DNA of 64,000 nt, taken from NCBI GenBank assembly GCA_016929065.1, contig JAFGJO010000061.1, positions 32,578 through 96,577 of the forward strand. Reading direction: 5' to 3'. A program made the position numbers and the translations under genes. Source of the DNA: Spirochaetales bacterium. Lineage in GTDB: Bacteria; Spirochaetota; Spirochaetia; SZUA-6; RPPD01. The notes beneath the pieces were generated by a model that saw nothing but the letters and a program-made list of their open reading frames with translations, had not been told where the DNA came from and did not search any database. This document shows positions 53,391-62,900 of this stretch, piece by piece; position 1 is the stretch's first letter; each line of letters starts with the position of its first letter.

Positions 53391-53444
53391 TGCATACCGA
53401 AGCCAGGCGGCCAGGCTGAAAGTTCTGTCGTTGGCGCATGTTAC

Positions 53445-53517
53445 GGGCCGCTAGCTCAGTAGGTAGAGCAACGCCCTTTTAAGGCGTGGGTCGATGGTTC
53501 GAATCCATCGCGGCTCA
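53445..53517 (+). tRNA. tRNA-Lys (anticodon TTT)
   Basis: Acceptor GGGCCGC / GCGGCTC with discriminator A, D arm GCTC...GAGC, anticodon stem ACGCC/GGCGT with loop CTTTTAA, T arm GATGG-TTCGAAT-CCATC. 73 nt; 3' CCA not encoded. Confidence 0.97.
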
Positions 53518-53583
53518 TTTTATATTTTTAAAACAATATCTAATTTCGCAAACGGCTTGCCGCTGGGATTAGATGATGTTCGT

Positions 53584-53632
53584 GGAGTTTGTAATTTTAC
53601 TATAGTCTATCGATGGAAAAATTACAAACTCC
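53584..53632. repeat. Hairpin A between tRNA genes
   Basis: 15-bp perfect arms GGAGTTTGTAATTTT (53584-53598) and AAAATTACAAACTCC (53618-53632) around a 19-base loop; two G-T pairs and one C-G extend it outward (CGT/GTG). No T-run after it. It lies in the tRNA-Lys/tRNA-Glu spacer. Confidence 0.8.
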
Positions 53633-53677
53633 GTGTTTAGCAGAATCGCAGAAAATTCTGAGATTCTGCTAAACACG
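53632..53677. repeat. Hairpin B, abutting tRNA-Glu
   Basis: 16-bp perfect arms CGTGTTTAGCAGAATC (53632-53647) and GATTCTGCTAAACACG (53662-53677), whose loop itself pairs (CAGAA/TTCTG), making a near-continuous 21-bp hairpin. Its last G is the first base of tRNA-Glu, and its first C is the last base of hairpin A. Confidence 0.8.
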
Positions 53678-53748
53678 TCTCCTTCGTCTAGTGGTTAGGA
53701 CACCGGGTTTTCATCCCGGCAGCAGGGGTTCGACTCCCCTAGGAGATG
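53677..53748 (+). tRNA. tRNA-Glu (anticodon TTC)
   Basis: Acceptor GTCTCCT / AGGAGAT, discriminator G, D arm GTCT...GGAC, anticodon stem CCGGG/CCCGG with loop TTTTCAT, T arm AGGGG-TTCGACT-CCCCT. 72 nt. Confidence 0.97.
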
Positions 53749-53755
53749 CTCTTTC

Positions 53756-53793
53756 AAGGCGGTGATGCATTCGCATCCCCGCCTTTTTTTTTA
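53756..53793 (+). terminator. Rho-independent terminator after tRNA-Glu
   Basis: AAGGCGG / CCGCCTT arms with a nested GATGC/GCATC stem, followed by a run of T. Confidence 0.9.
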
Positions 53794-54068
53794 TTCCTAA
53801 AAACCAGAAGAATCCTTCTTTTCGGACAGGATGTCCGACTGCTTCCAAGTTTTGACGCAAGGCAAAAACTATTTACGTTGAAAGAAAAATCATTTAATCA
53901 ATTTGGAGTTTCTGGTATCATGTTTTCGGTTTTTGCAATGGCTGCGAAAAATACGATGTTTTGAGCAGACTAATTCATACCAAAAAGCATATAGTTCCCT
54001 CTGGAAACTTATTTTATTCTTTGATAGTATTTCTGTAACAGAAAAAAATCTTTTGAAAGGAGTTTTTG
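53794..54068. other. Gene-less region upstream of outer-membrane protein gene
   Basis: Contains a small palindrome GGACAGGATGTCC (around 53824) and several AT-rich stretches; no tRNA or coding sequence recognised. AAAGGAG and TTTTTG just before 54069 form the ribosome site. Confidence 0.4.
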
Positions 54069-54560
54069 ATGAAAAAAATAATTGTTATTGCATTGCTTTT
54101 GGCAATTTTCATGAGCGGCCATCTTTTTGCACAAAAAAGAACCGGTTGGGCAGTTGGCGGCGCTTTTACATTTGACTGGGCAGCAGGAAATAATACCTAT
54201 GTAAACGGAGCGGCTTTGCTGTTCAAGACACCCTGGCTTCCGATCATGTTTGGGGTGAGTGCGCGCTTTACCGAGCCGGACTCTGCAATCGGAATCACCG
54301 CTGACTGGTGGCTTGTTGGACCTATCCATCTGATTGGGCCGGTTAACCTGTATCTTGGACCGGGGCTGTATTTTTGGATGATCATGAATGACCAGACAGA
54401 CAACATGGGATTTGGAATGCGGATACCTCTTGGCTTTCAGATTTTTATTATCCCCAGCACATTTGAAATATTTCTTGAACCGGCACTTCGTATTGAATTT
54501 CTGCCGCAATTACCTGATTTTGGTATGCAGGCGGCTCTTGGTTTCCGGTTCTGGTTTTAA
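54069..54560 (+). CDS. Outer-membrane beta-barrel protein, spirochaete type
   Basis: 163 residues. Signal peptide (KKIIVIALLLAIFMSGHLFA, cleavage before QKR), then short strands ending in PALRIEFLP and a C-terminal ALGFRFWF with terminal Phe, the classic barrel signature. Overall style like the BAPKO_0422-type small outer-membrane proteins of Borrelia, though I cannot confirm homology by eye. ATG 54069 chosen over the preceding TTG. Confidence 0.75.
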   Translation: MKKIIVIALLLAIFMSGHLFAQKRTGWAVGGAFTFDWAAGNNTYVNGAALLFKTPWLPIMFGVSARFTEPDSAIGITADWWLVGPIHLIGPVNLYLGPGLYFWMIMNDQTDNMGFGMRIPLGFQIFIIPSTFEIFLEPALRIEFLPQLPDFGMQAALGFRFWF

Positions 54561-54698
54561 CAGTTTTTTTACTTTGTCTTCAGGGGGAGAGAGCGCGTGT
54601 CTTTCTCCCTTTTTTTTATCCGATTGACGAGTTTTTCAGGGTATTGTACTCTTTTCGTCTATCAGGGTAGAATAGGATTATAGAAGGGTAATTCAACC

Positions 54699-55778
54699 AT
54701 GGAGGAACACGTGGAGACCAAGGTATTGCAGGCATCCGATCTGGATGGATTTCTCACTCCTGATGATAAAGAAAATATTGTCAAGATGAACATCTTGTAT
54801 GATGACGTCATTAAAGCAGTCAAAGCCTTTACCGCCGGGGAAAATGCGGTGCAACGCGATGAATTCGAGAAAATACTCATCGAATTATACGGAAAAATGG
54901 GCAAACTCATGCAGGAAATCCTGAAGGATCAGGAACGGATTCATGTCTATTCATTTAATACTCCTCGGTACGGCCATGCAGAGGTTTCCCGGCTGATTGC
55001 AAAGCTTCGGGATAAGAAAACTGAACGGGAAGAGTTTATCTATTATATTCAGCGTGCATATGAGCTGTTGTTTCATCTGGCGTATGGGGGGATAGCCGGT
55101 GAAAAAAAGAATTATCTTATTGTCGAGACGCCGGTAACAAATCCTGTACAGAATTATGCGGTGCATAAAATACCGTCAATCGATGACCATGTGAAAGACA
55201 GTATTATGTGTGTCATGCTCAGAGGTGCACTCCTTCCCTGCATGATTATGTCCAAGGAAATAGAGGAGTATTCATCGACAAATTATGTGACCCCGTTCAT
55301 GCTTTTTAATATTCATCGTGATGATTCAAAAAAAGAGCATGAGATGGAATATATTCTGGACCATCATGGATCATATTTTGATTTACATCAGATGCAGGGA
55401 AAAGACCTTCTTTTTGCCGATCCAATGAATGCAACCGGCGGAAGCCTTGTGACGATTGTCAGGTTTCTGGAAGAAAATAATATACACCCCCGGTCGATCA
55501 AGTTTTTCAATATCGTATCATCGTTAAAAGCGTCAATCAGAATTACCCGTACACTGAAAAACGTTGAAGTGTATACCCTCTGGATGGATCCGGGAGTCAA
55601 TACAAAGGCGTATATTCTTCCCGGCCTGGGTGATGTGGGTGACCGGATAAACGGCCCGTACAAGGAAGGTGCGTCGCGCAATATTATTCAGCTTCTGGCC
55701 GATTATGGCGCGCATATCACCGGTTTGTACCGGTCCCAGCTGGAGCAGATAGAACAGGTGGTCTTGAAAAAGCAGTAG
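54699..55778 (+). CDS. Uracil phosphoribosyltransferase-like protein with N-terminal extension
   Basis: 359 residues. The C-terminal ~200 residues resemble Upp: LLFADPMNATGGSLVTIVRF (PRPP loop, normally DPMLATGGS), FNIVSSLKASIRI and YILPGLGDVGDRINGP (normally YIxPGLGDAGDR). About 150 residues precede it with helical LIELYGKMGKLMQEI and the SFNTPRYGHAEVSRLI segment, so longer than standard Upp (~210). Uracil salvage is possible, but the substituted loop residues leave activity open. GAAGGG precedes ATG. One base separates it from the TPR lipoprotein gene. Confidence 0.75.
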   Translation: MEEHVETKVLQASDLDGFLTPDDKENIVKMNILYDDVIKAVKAFTAGENAVQRDEFEKILIELYGKMGKLMQEILKDQERIHVYSFNTPRYGHAEVSRLIAKLRDKKTEREEFIYYIQRAYELLFHLAYGGIAGEKKNYLIVETPVTNPVQNYAVHKIPSIDDHVKDSIMCVMLRGALLPCMIMSKEIEEYSSTNYVTPFMLFNIHRDDSKKEHEMEYILDHHGSYFDLHQMQGKDLLFADPMNATGGSLVTIVRFLEENNIHPRSIKFFNIVSSLKASIRITRTLKNVEVYTLWMDPGVNTKAYILPGLGDVGDRINGPYKEGASRNIIQLLADYGAHITGLYRSQLEQIEQVVLKKQ

Positions 55779-55779
55779 T

Positions 55780-56769
55780 ATGAAGCGGTTTATTATTTCA
55801 ATTACAAGTATATGTCTTTGTTTCCTCGTGATATGCGCATGTACGACAATGGTGAGCGGGAAAGATCTTGCCAGGGAATACTATAATCTTGGAAATGCCT
55901 ATTATGAAATAAAAAAATATAAAGAGGCAATTGAGTTTTATCAGTATGCCGCCCAATACGATGAATACCTGTATTCAGCTTTTTTTAACATGGCCTATTC
56001 CTATATCGCGCTTGGAGATTCACAGAAGGGAATTGATATTCTTGAAACACTTCTTGCGCGGGATCCAAAAAATACGGCAATTCAGGGACTGATTGCATAT
56101 GCATACCATGCCATAGACAAGGACGATGAAGCGATCAGGGTATATACCGGCATTCTTGAAATGGAAAAAGAAAATCGGGATGCATTGTTTAATTTGGGCG
56201 TGATTTACTGGAAACAGAAAAAATATGAAGAAGCCGAGAAGAATTTCCGGGTGCTTGTTGACCGAAACGCCGCAGATTATCCGGTCGTGTACAATTTGGG
56301 ACTTTTGCTTGGCGACATGAAAAAATATACCGATGCGGCCAAATATCTGTCTCAATATCTTGAAGCAAAACCGGAGAATGCGAAAATTTATATTGACCTT
56401 GCAATCATATTTACCGCGTTGGAAGAATATAACAGGGCGCTTGAAGTTTATGAGAACGCAATCGCCATCGACGCGAAACTTTCAACAGCGTGGTTTAACC
56501 GCGCCCGCATTCTCCTGTCGAAAGTGGAAGATCCGGATAAAGGCTACACGTCTCTGGAACAGGCGCTTGACCTTGGATTCAACAACAGGCCGGAAATACA
56601 AAAATTGGTCGAAGAGATGGAAGCCAGCCGGCTCCTTGAATCAGAAAAAAACAGGGTTCGGGTACTTTTGAAAAAAAAGAATCTGATGCCTGCTGCACAG
56701 CCGACGCCAAAACCGGAATCCATAACCCCTTCTGTTTCTTCGGAAAAGCCTGCCGGGAATAAATTATAA
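55780..56769 (+). CDS. TPR lipoprotein
   Basis: 329 residues. Lipoprotein signal (ISITSICLCFLVICACTTMV; lipobox Cys ~20 or 22), then about seven TPRs (EYYNLGNAYYEIKKYKEA, AFFNMAYSYIALGDSQKG, ALFNLGVIYWKQKKYEEA, VVYNLGLLLGDMKKYTDAA). Pro-rich C-terminus. Likely periplasmic, anchored to a membrane; partner unknown. Co-transcribed with the UPRT-like gene. Confidence 0.85.
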   Translation: MKRFIISITSICLCFLVICACTTMVSGKDLAREYYNLGNAYYEIKKYKEAIEFYQYAAQYDEYLYSAFFNMAYSYIALGDSQKGIDILETLLARDPKNTAIQGLIAYAYHAIDKDDEAIRVYTGILEMEKENRDALFNLGVIYWKQKKYEEAEKNFRVLVDRNAADYPVVYNLGLLLGDMKKYTDAAKYLSQYLEAKPENAKIYIDLAIIFTALEEYNRALEVYENAIAIDAKLSTAWFNRARILLSKVEDPDKGYTSLEQALDLGFNNRPEIQKLVEEMEASRLLESEKNRVRVLLKKKNLMPAAQPTPKPESITPSVSSEKPAGNKL

Positions 56770-56787
56770 GAAAATTTTAAAAATTAC

Positions 56788-56836
56788 TTGAAATTGGTTC
56801 GAATCTGTATTATTAATTATACCGACTGGTTGGTAT
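56788..56836 (+). promoter_or_regulatory. Promoter and TetR-type operator of the efflux operon
   Basis: TTGAAA (56788-56793), 17-base spacer, TATTAA (56811-56816). Overlapping the start site is ATACCGACTGGTTGGTAT at 56819-56836, outer arms ATACC/GGTAT, the ACCGACTGGT-type half sites often bound by TetR/AcrR regulators. Six bases then lead to the TetR start, so the repressor would block its own promoter. Confidence 0.75.
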
Positions 56837-56842
56837 GTTAAT

Positions 56843-57466
56843 ATGTCGAAAAAAGAAGCTCCGGAAATACGAAAAAAACAGATACTCGAAGCTGCAAAGA
56901 AACTGTTTGTAAAAAAAGGTTATCACAGTACATCTATCGATGACATTACTCATGAATGCGGACTTACCAAGGGTGGAATTTACTGGCATTTCAAATCCAA
57001 ATGGGAAATATTTACTGCGATGATCGAAGAGCACAAGCAGGCTTCCCGTTCGTTATGGGGGATGATCAGGACCTTTCAGCTCGAACGCCAGCAGCTGGTT
57101 GAGGGGGGGCTCTTGTTCATCCGTGAACACTGCAAGGATGAATGGATTATGGGGGTTTATTCTGAAATCGAGGCCGAGGCCATGCGGAATCCAGTTATCA
57201 GAGACCAGTATCTTGCCATACTTGACGAGGAAAAGAAAAACCTTTCAATCCTGGTAGAAGAAGCTCATTCCCGAGGTGTACTTAAAACAAGTGATCCGAA
57301 GATGCTGTCAGAAGTGATTTTTCTTTTTATGTACAGTTGTATTAATTTTTATTCCCTGACAAAAGGCACGTACAACATAGAGGTTGTATGGAGGGAATTC
57401 TGTGCATCGATTCTTGATGGGATTTTAAAAGAGAAGAGGCAAATTGATACTCGGGAAGGATTCTGA
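56843..57466 (+). CDS. TetR/AcrR-family repressor of the efflux operon
   Basis: 207 residues. N-terminal HTH: TSIDDITHECGLTKGGIYWH and FKSKWEIF, typical of TetR (GL/TKGGIYWHF). C-terminal ligand-binding helices with LLFIREHCKDEW and LSILVEEAHSRG. First gene of tetR-tolC-mfp-rnd; operator directly upstream argues for autoregulation with an effector, probably a toxic compound. Confidence 0.95.
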   Translation: MSKKEAPEIRKKQILEAAKKLFVKKGYHSTSIDDITHECGLTKGGIYWHFKSKWEIFTAMIEEHKQASRSLWGMIRTFQLERQQLVEGGLLFIREHCKDEWIMGVYSEIEAEAMRNPVIRDQYLAILDEEKKNLSILVEEAHSRGVLKTSDPKMLSEVIFLFMYSCINFYSLTKGTYNIEVVWREFCASILDGILKEKRQIDTREGF

Positions 57467-57477
57467 AAGGAAATGAC

Positions 57478-58857
57478 ATGAATAAAAAGATGATGATTAT
57501 TTTTTTTATACTTTCTGTTTCTGCAGTTTTTGGTGAAAGTATTTTGGAAAAATACGTTGAGGAAGGCCTGTCCAGGAATCTATCACTTCTCAGTGCGGAG
57601 TACTGTCTGAAAGAGAGTATCGCCCGTGTGAATGAAGCGAGGGGAAAGTTTTTTCCAACAATAAGTGTGGAAGCCCGTACTTCCTGGAATTGGGGCGGCA
57701 GAACTATGAGCCTCCCTGTCGGTGATATTGTCAATCCTTTGTACTCGATTCATGGAATTCCTCCAATTCCTTCAAATTATGACATCCCCATGCTTCCCGG
57801 TGACGATCAGGAACTGAAAATCCGTGTGATGCAGCCGGTATTCGTGTCTTCGCTGTATTATAATGCTGCAATTCAGGAATTGATGAAAAACTCGGCTGAA
57901 TTTCAAAGGGCGGTGACCGCCAGATTCCTCACTGCAGAAATAAAAAAAGCATATTTTACCTGTATGAAGGCAGCGCAAATCAGGATTGTTCTGGAAAATG
58001 CCGGGAAGGTACTCGATGAAAATTTGCGCGTGACAGAGGTGCTTTTTAAAAACGGAGTTGTTACAGAAGATGCGGTGTATCGTGCCAGAGCGGAAAAGGC
58101 GGGAATACAGCAAAAAATAACCGAAGCCGGGAATGGCGATGCATTATCTGTTGCCTATTTCAATTTTCTGCTTCAGCGCCAGCATGATACTCCTGTAAAG
58201 TTTGTTTCGGCAGGGGAGTATTGCAGGCCGCTGGAGGTTTCACTGCAGGAAGCAGTCGGGTGTGCTTTGAGTTTTCGTGAAGAATTGCTTATGCTTGTCC
58301 GTGGAAAAAGTATCCAGGATCAGCTGCAGGGACTGCATACCGGCAGCTATCTTCCCTCGGTGTTTATTGCGGTGGACGGCGGTTTGTTTGCAGACGGTTT
58401 TCAATTCAGTATTAACGATTATTTTCTTTCCTTTTCCATTGTGGCCCGATGGGAAGCTTTTGATGGATTTCAGGCGGCTTCCAGGGCAGAGCAGGCTGGC
58501 CTTGCAGCCTCAAGAATGAATATCAATTTTTCCGAGATGAAAGACAAAATACGACTGGAGGTGCAGGAGGCATATTCCAGATGTATCGTTTCACAGAAAA
58601 CCATCGAATCAGCCAGAGAGGAGCTTTCCGGGATTGAAAAATATTTCTCGCTGGTTGAAAAAAAATATCAGGAGGGACTCTCCTCTCAGCTGGAATATTT
58701 TGAAGCACAGTCGCGGCTTACACGGGCCAGTATCAATGTAGCATCAGCTGAATATGATTATTGCATTAATTTTGCATTGCTTGAGTCGGTCTCGTGCATA
58801 AGTAAAAAGGATATGCTGACCATTGGTTCGATATCTCAAGGGGATGAACAAAAATGA
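57478..58857 (+). CDS. TolC-family outer-membrane efflux protein
   Basis: 459 residues. Signal peptide (MMIIFFILSVSAVFG), then two OEP halves with long helices: SLLSAEYCLKESIARVNEAR, AVTARFLTAEIKKAYFTCMK, and AASRAEQAGLAASRMN / EVQEAYSRCIVSQKTIESAR. Forms the outer-membrane channel of the tripartite pump. AAGGAAATGAC precedes ATG. Overlaps the adaptor gene by four bases (ATGA). Confidence 0.92.
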   Translation: MNKKMMIIFFILSVSAVFGESILEKYVEEGLSRNLSLLSAEYCLKESIARVNEARGKFFPTISVEARTSWNWGGRTMSLPVGDIVNPLYSIHGIPPIPSNYDIPMLPGDDQELKIRVMQPVFVSSLYYNAAIQELMKNSAEFQRAVTARFLTAEIKKAYFTCMKAAQIRIVLENAGKVLDENLRVTEVLFKNGVVTEDAVYRARAEKAGIQQKITEAGNGDALSVAYFNFLLQRQHDTPVKFVSAGEYCRPLEVSLQEAVGCALSFREELLMLVRGKSIQDQLQGLHTGSYLPSVFIAVDGGLFADGFQFSINDYFLSFSIVARWEAFDGFQAASRAEQAGLAASRMNINFSEMKDKIRLEVQEAYSRCIVSQKTIESAREELSGIEKYFSLVEKKYQEGLSSQLEYFEAQSRLTRASINVASAEYDYCINFALLESVSCISKKDMLTIGSISQGDEQK

Positions 58858-59957
58858 AAAAGCCGATTGTTTTTTTATTAATGTTATTTATTGCAGTTTC
58901 ATGTCAGCCGGAGAAAAAAGAGCAGGTCGCCGAAGAGCCGGGCATTGCGGTTCATGTAGCTCCGGTAATCAGCGGCAATGCATCTTTTCCCGTTTATGCT
59001 TCGGGGATGCTCCAGGTCAAGGATACGGTAAAATTGTCTTTTAAAACAGGAGGAGTGATCAGGCAGATTTATGCTGATGAGGGGGCTTCGGTGAACGAAG
59101 GGGCACTTCTTGCAGTGCTGGATTTAAGCGAGATCAATGCACGGGTTGCGCAGGCCAAAGAGGGATATGAACGCCTGAAACGGGAATATGACCGTATAAA
59201 ACGGCTCTACGAAGAAAGGGTGGCCCCGCTCCAGCAGCTTCAGGATGTCGAGACAGCGCTCTCGGTGGCAAAATCGGATCTATCAGTGGCTGAATTCAAT
59301 AAAAAGTACTCGTCAATTTATGCTCCGTCCCCGGGAAGGATTCTGAAACGCTTTATGTCTGCAAATGAGCTGGTCGGTTCCGGTATGCCGGTATTTCTTT
59401 TTGCCGCGACGAACAAAAACCGGGTCCTTCGTTTTGGTGTATCAGACCGGGATTTAATCACACTGTCCATTAACGATAAAGCACTGGTAGTGTTTGATGT
59501 GTACCCGGGCGAATCGTTCACCGGGTGGATCAGTGAAATCGCCGAGATTGCAGATCCCTACACCGGTACATTTGAAATTGAGTTGTCGATAAACAACAAG
59601 CCGAATAAACGGCTGGTGGCCGGATTTATCGGCAGCGCAGTAATCACCCCTTCACGTCAGGAACAGCTTTCGCTTGTTTCCCTGGATTCGGTTATTGAGG
59701 GTGTGGGAAACAGTGCCTCAATATTTGTCATCGATCCCGGAAAGAAATTTGTGATACGGAAAAATATTGTCGTCCGAAAAATACTTGATGAATATGTTGC
59801 TGTTTCCGGCGGTCTGGAACCGGGAGATTTGATCGTGACAAAAGGAGCGCCCTATCTTCAGGATAACTCGCAGGTGCGAATAATAAAAACCGAAGTCCCC
59901 GAAATTTCACAAAATGCCGGAATTCAGTTTGAGAAGCGGGAGAGTATGCAGAAATGA
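58854..59957 (+). CDS. Periplasmic adaptor (membrane-fusion) lipoprotein of RND pump
   Basis: 367 residues. Lipobox Cys17 (LFIAVSC). Adaptor layout: VMLQ-type beta start (VHVAPVISGNASFPVYASG), barrel-sandwich (FKTGGVIRQIYADEGASVNEG, lipoyl motif), coiled coil (AQAKEGYERLKREYDRIKRL) and SIYAPSPGRILKRFM. It bridges TolC and the pump; lipid anchor means inner-membrane attachment. Four-base overlap with the RND gene. Confidence 0.93.
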   Translation: MKKPIVFLLMLFIAVSCQPEKKEQVAEEPGIAVHVAPVISGNASFPVYASGMLQVKDTVKLSFKTGGVIRQIYADEGASVNEGALLAVLDLSEINARVAQAKEGYERLKREYDRIKRLYEERVAPLQQLQDVETALSVAKSDLSVAEFNKKYSSIYAPSPGRILKRFMSANELVGSGMPVFLFAATNKNRVLRFGVSDRDLITLSINDKALVVFDVYPGESFTGWISEIAEIADPYTGTFEIELSINNKPNKRLVAGFIGSAVITPSRQEQLSLVSLDSVIEGVGNSASIFVIDPGKKFVIRKNIVVRKILDEYVAVSGGLEPGDLIVTKGAPYLQDNSQVRIIKTEVPEISQNAGIQFEKRESMQK

Positions 59958-62900
59958 GGCTGCCGGGATTCGCTGTAAAAAACCATCATTTTACCCTCAT
60001 GATTGTCACGATTTTTCTTGTATTCGGTATCTATGCATTTCTTACCATGCCCCGGACTGAAGACCCGCAGGTGGTAATCCCCGGTGTCAGTGTTTTGGTA
60101 ACGTATCCCGGAGCAAATCCAAAGGACATTGAGCAGCTGGTGGTCGATCCCATCGAAAAATCCATAAATGGGCTTGAGGATATAAAAAGAATTGAGTCTT
60201 ACAGCGGCAATTCGTTCGGAACAGTTGCTGTGGAATTTTATTTCCAGACAGATGCAGGTGAAAAATTCAGGGAAGTTGTTGAAAAGGTCAACAGTGTGTC
60301 AATGCAGCTGCCCCAGGATATCGGTGAAATACGATTTATCAAATATGAAGTTTCGAGTGTTAATGTATTACAGCTTGCGCTGGTATCGGATACTGCATCT
60401 TACAGACAGCTTCATTCTGATGCCGAAGCACTACAGGACCGGTTGTCACGGGTGCCCGGCGTACGGCAAGCGGCGATTTTCGCCTGTCCGGATGAACAGG
60501 TGAAGGTATCGGCAGATATTGCAAGAATGTCGGCGATGAATATCACGTTGTCCCGGTTGATTGATGCAATCCAGTTTTCAAATATCAATATTCCGGGTGG
60601 AAGCATTGAAACACGGTCACGAAAGATTAACATCAATACCTCTGGATCGTTTCGGTCATTAAAAGAGATCGAGAATACAGTTGTCGGATCTTCGGAAGGT
60701 CGGCTTGTCTATGTCAATGATGTTGCGGATGTGTTTTTGGGGTACGAGGATAAGGAGTACAATGCCCGTTTCAATGGACAAAGGGCGATTTTTATCGCGG
60801 TGAATCAGAAGGATGGATCAAATATCTTTCATGTAATGAACGGGATAAGAAAAGAAATTAATCAGTTTCAGGAAGAAATATCACCACAGATTGAATTGCA
60901 TACAGTTTTTGACCAGTCGAACAGTGTTGATGAACGGTTTAGCAGCTTCTTTTTTAATTTGCTGCAGGGAATCATTATCGTGGGACTGGTTATCCTTCTT
61001 GGTGTGGGGCTGCGGGAGGCAATGATCGTCATGGCAGCAGTTCCCCTCTCTATTTTTTTCGGCATCGGTTTTCTGCATTTGTCCGGCTTTCATTTAGAGC
61101 AAATCTCTATCGCGGGACTGGTTATTGCCCTGGGAATGCTTGTTGACAATGCAATTGTGGTCACTGAAAACGTTTCCCGGTATCTGGATCTTGGCCTGAC
61201 GAAACAGGAAGCGGCAATCAAGGGTGCATCTGAAGTCGGATGGGCGATGGTGAGCGCTACGGCAACAACGTTGTGCGCGTTCATTCCACTTATGATCATG
61301 CCGGATGAAACAGGGGAGTTTATCCGCAGTATGCCGATTACCGTTATTTTTACTCTCTCAGCATCGCTTTTTATTGCTCTCACCTTTTCACCCTATCTGG
61401 GAAGCATTTTATTAAAGAAAACAGAAATCGCGAAAAAAAGCATCATAAACCGAAGATTGATCGCCTTCATTGAAGGGCCGTATTCCCGGTTGCTGGACTA
61501 TTCTCTGAAAAAGCCGATTCGCGTTTTACTCTCGGCGGCTGTTGTCCTGATAGTAAGCCTTTGGCTGTTTTCTTTTGTTGGTGTCAGTTTTTTCCCAAAA
61601 GCGGAAAAACCGCAATTTCTGGTGAATGTTAAAACTCCCTCCGGTTCCAACCTTCAGGAAACAGACAGGGCGGTCTATTTTATTGAAGATATATTACAAA
61701 ATCAGCCTGAAGTATTGCGCTATGCTTCGAATATCGGCTCAGGAAATCCCCGTATATATTACAATGTGTGGTATCCAAGTGAAAATCCGAATTTTGCCCA
61801 AATTTATGTAGAATTAAAGGAAAAAAACAGTCAAAAGCAACAGGATTTGATCACTCTTATTCGAAAAAAAAGCAGGGATTACTCCGGTGCAACAATAGAA
61901 GTGAAGGAGCTGATGCAGGGCTCACCGGTGAGTGCACCAGTCTCATTTATTCTTGTCGCAAAAAGCCTGGAAGATCTTGAAACAGTGGCTCAGGATGTGG
62001 AGAAGCTGTTGAAAACAATGCCGGGTGCCCTGAATGTTTCAAATCCATTAGGGACCTCGCGGACTGATATCAAAATCGATGTGAACAGGGAAAAAGCGGG
62101 AATGATCGGGATGCCTTTGGCAGTTATCGACAAAACCATCCGGGCGTGTGTAGAGGGGCTGGCGGTCTCCAAATTCCGTGATAAGGACGGAAGAGAGCAT
62201 GATATTCTTGTTCAGCTGACAAGCGGTAATGCACATGCGAAATTGGGGATTTCCGACCTTCGGAAGCTGCAAGTGAGTACGTTGAGCGGAAAAAATGACA
62301 TCTTGGGTGCTGTGGCGAACATTGACAATTTTGAACCGGGATTCTCGGGGATCTCGCATTACGACCTCGAGCGGAGTGTTGAGGTCACTGCAGATGTTGC
62401 TGACGGCTACACAGTCGATGATATTGTAAAAGGAGTCCTGAAACACCTTGAACAGTACAAATGGCCGAGGGGGAGCCGTTATATCATTTCAGGAGAGCTT
62501 GAGAGCCGTGAGTCGTCATTCGGCGGAATGGGAGTGGCGCTCATCATCGCCCTGCTGGCAATTTTCGGGGTTCTGGTTTTTCAGTTTCGGTCATTCAGTC
62601 AGCCGTTGATAATATTTGCGACGATTCCTCTCGCCATGATTGGATCCATTGCGGCCCTTTTTTTTACGGGAAATTCATTTTCCTTTACCGCTTTTGTGGG
62701 GCTTATCGCATTGATCGGAATAGTGGTCAATAATGCAATAATCCTGGTCGACTATACAAATCAGCTGTATGCGCAGGGGGTGAAGCTGTCAGAAGCCCTT
62801 GTCACAGCATGTAAAACACGGTTTATATCGATCATTCTGACCACTGTTACCACGATAGGCGGATTGTTCCCCCTTGCGATACAGGGCGGCAGCTTGTGGG

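Noticed and set aside
53518..53676. CRISPR-like array between the tRNAs
   Set aside because: There are two different hairpins without a repeated direct unit or regular spacers.
53746..53964. 72-codon open frame after tRNA-Glu
   Set aside because: It runs through the tRNA end and the terminator; no ribosome site and no family.
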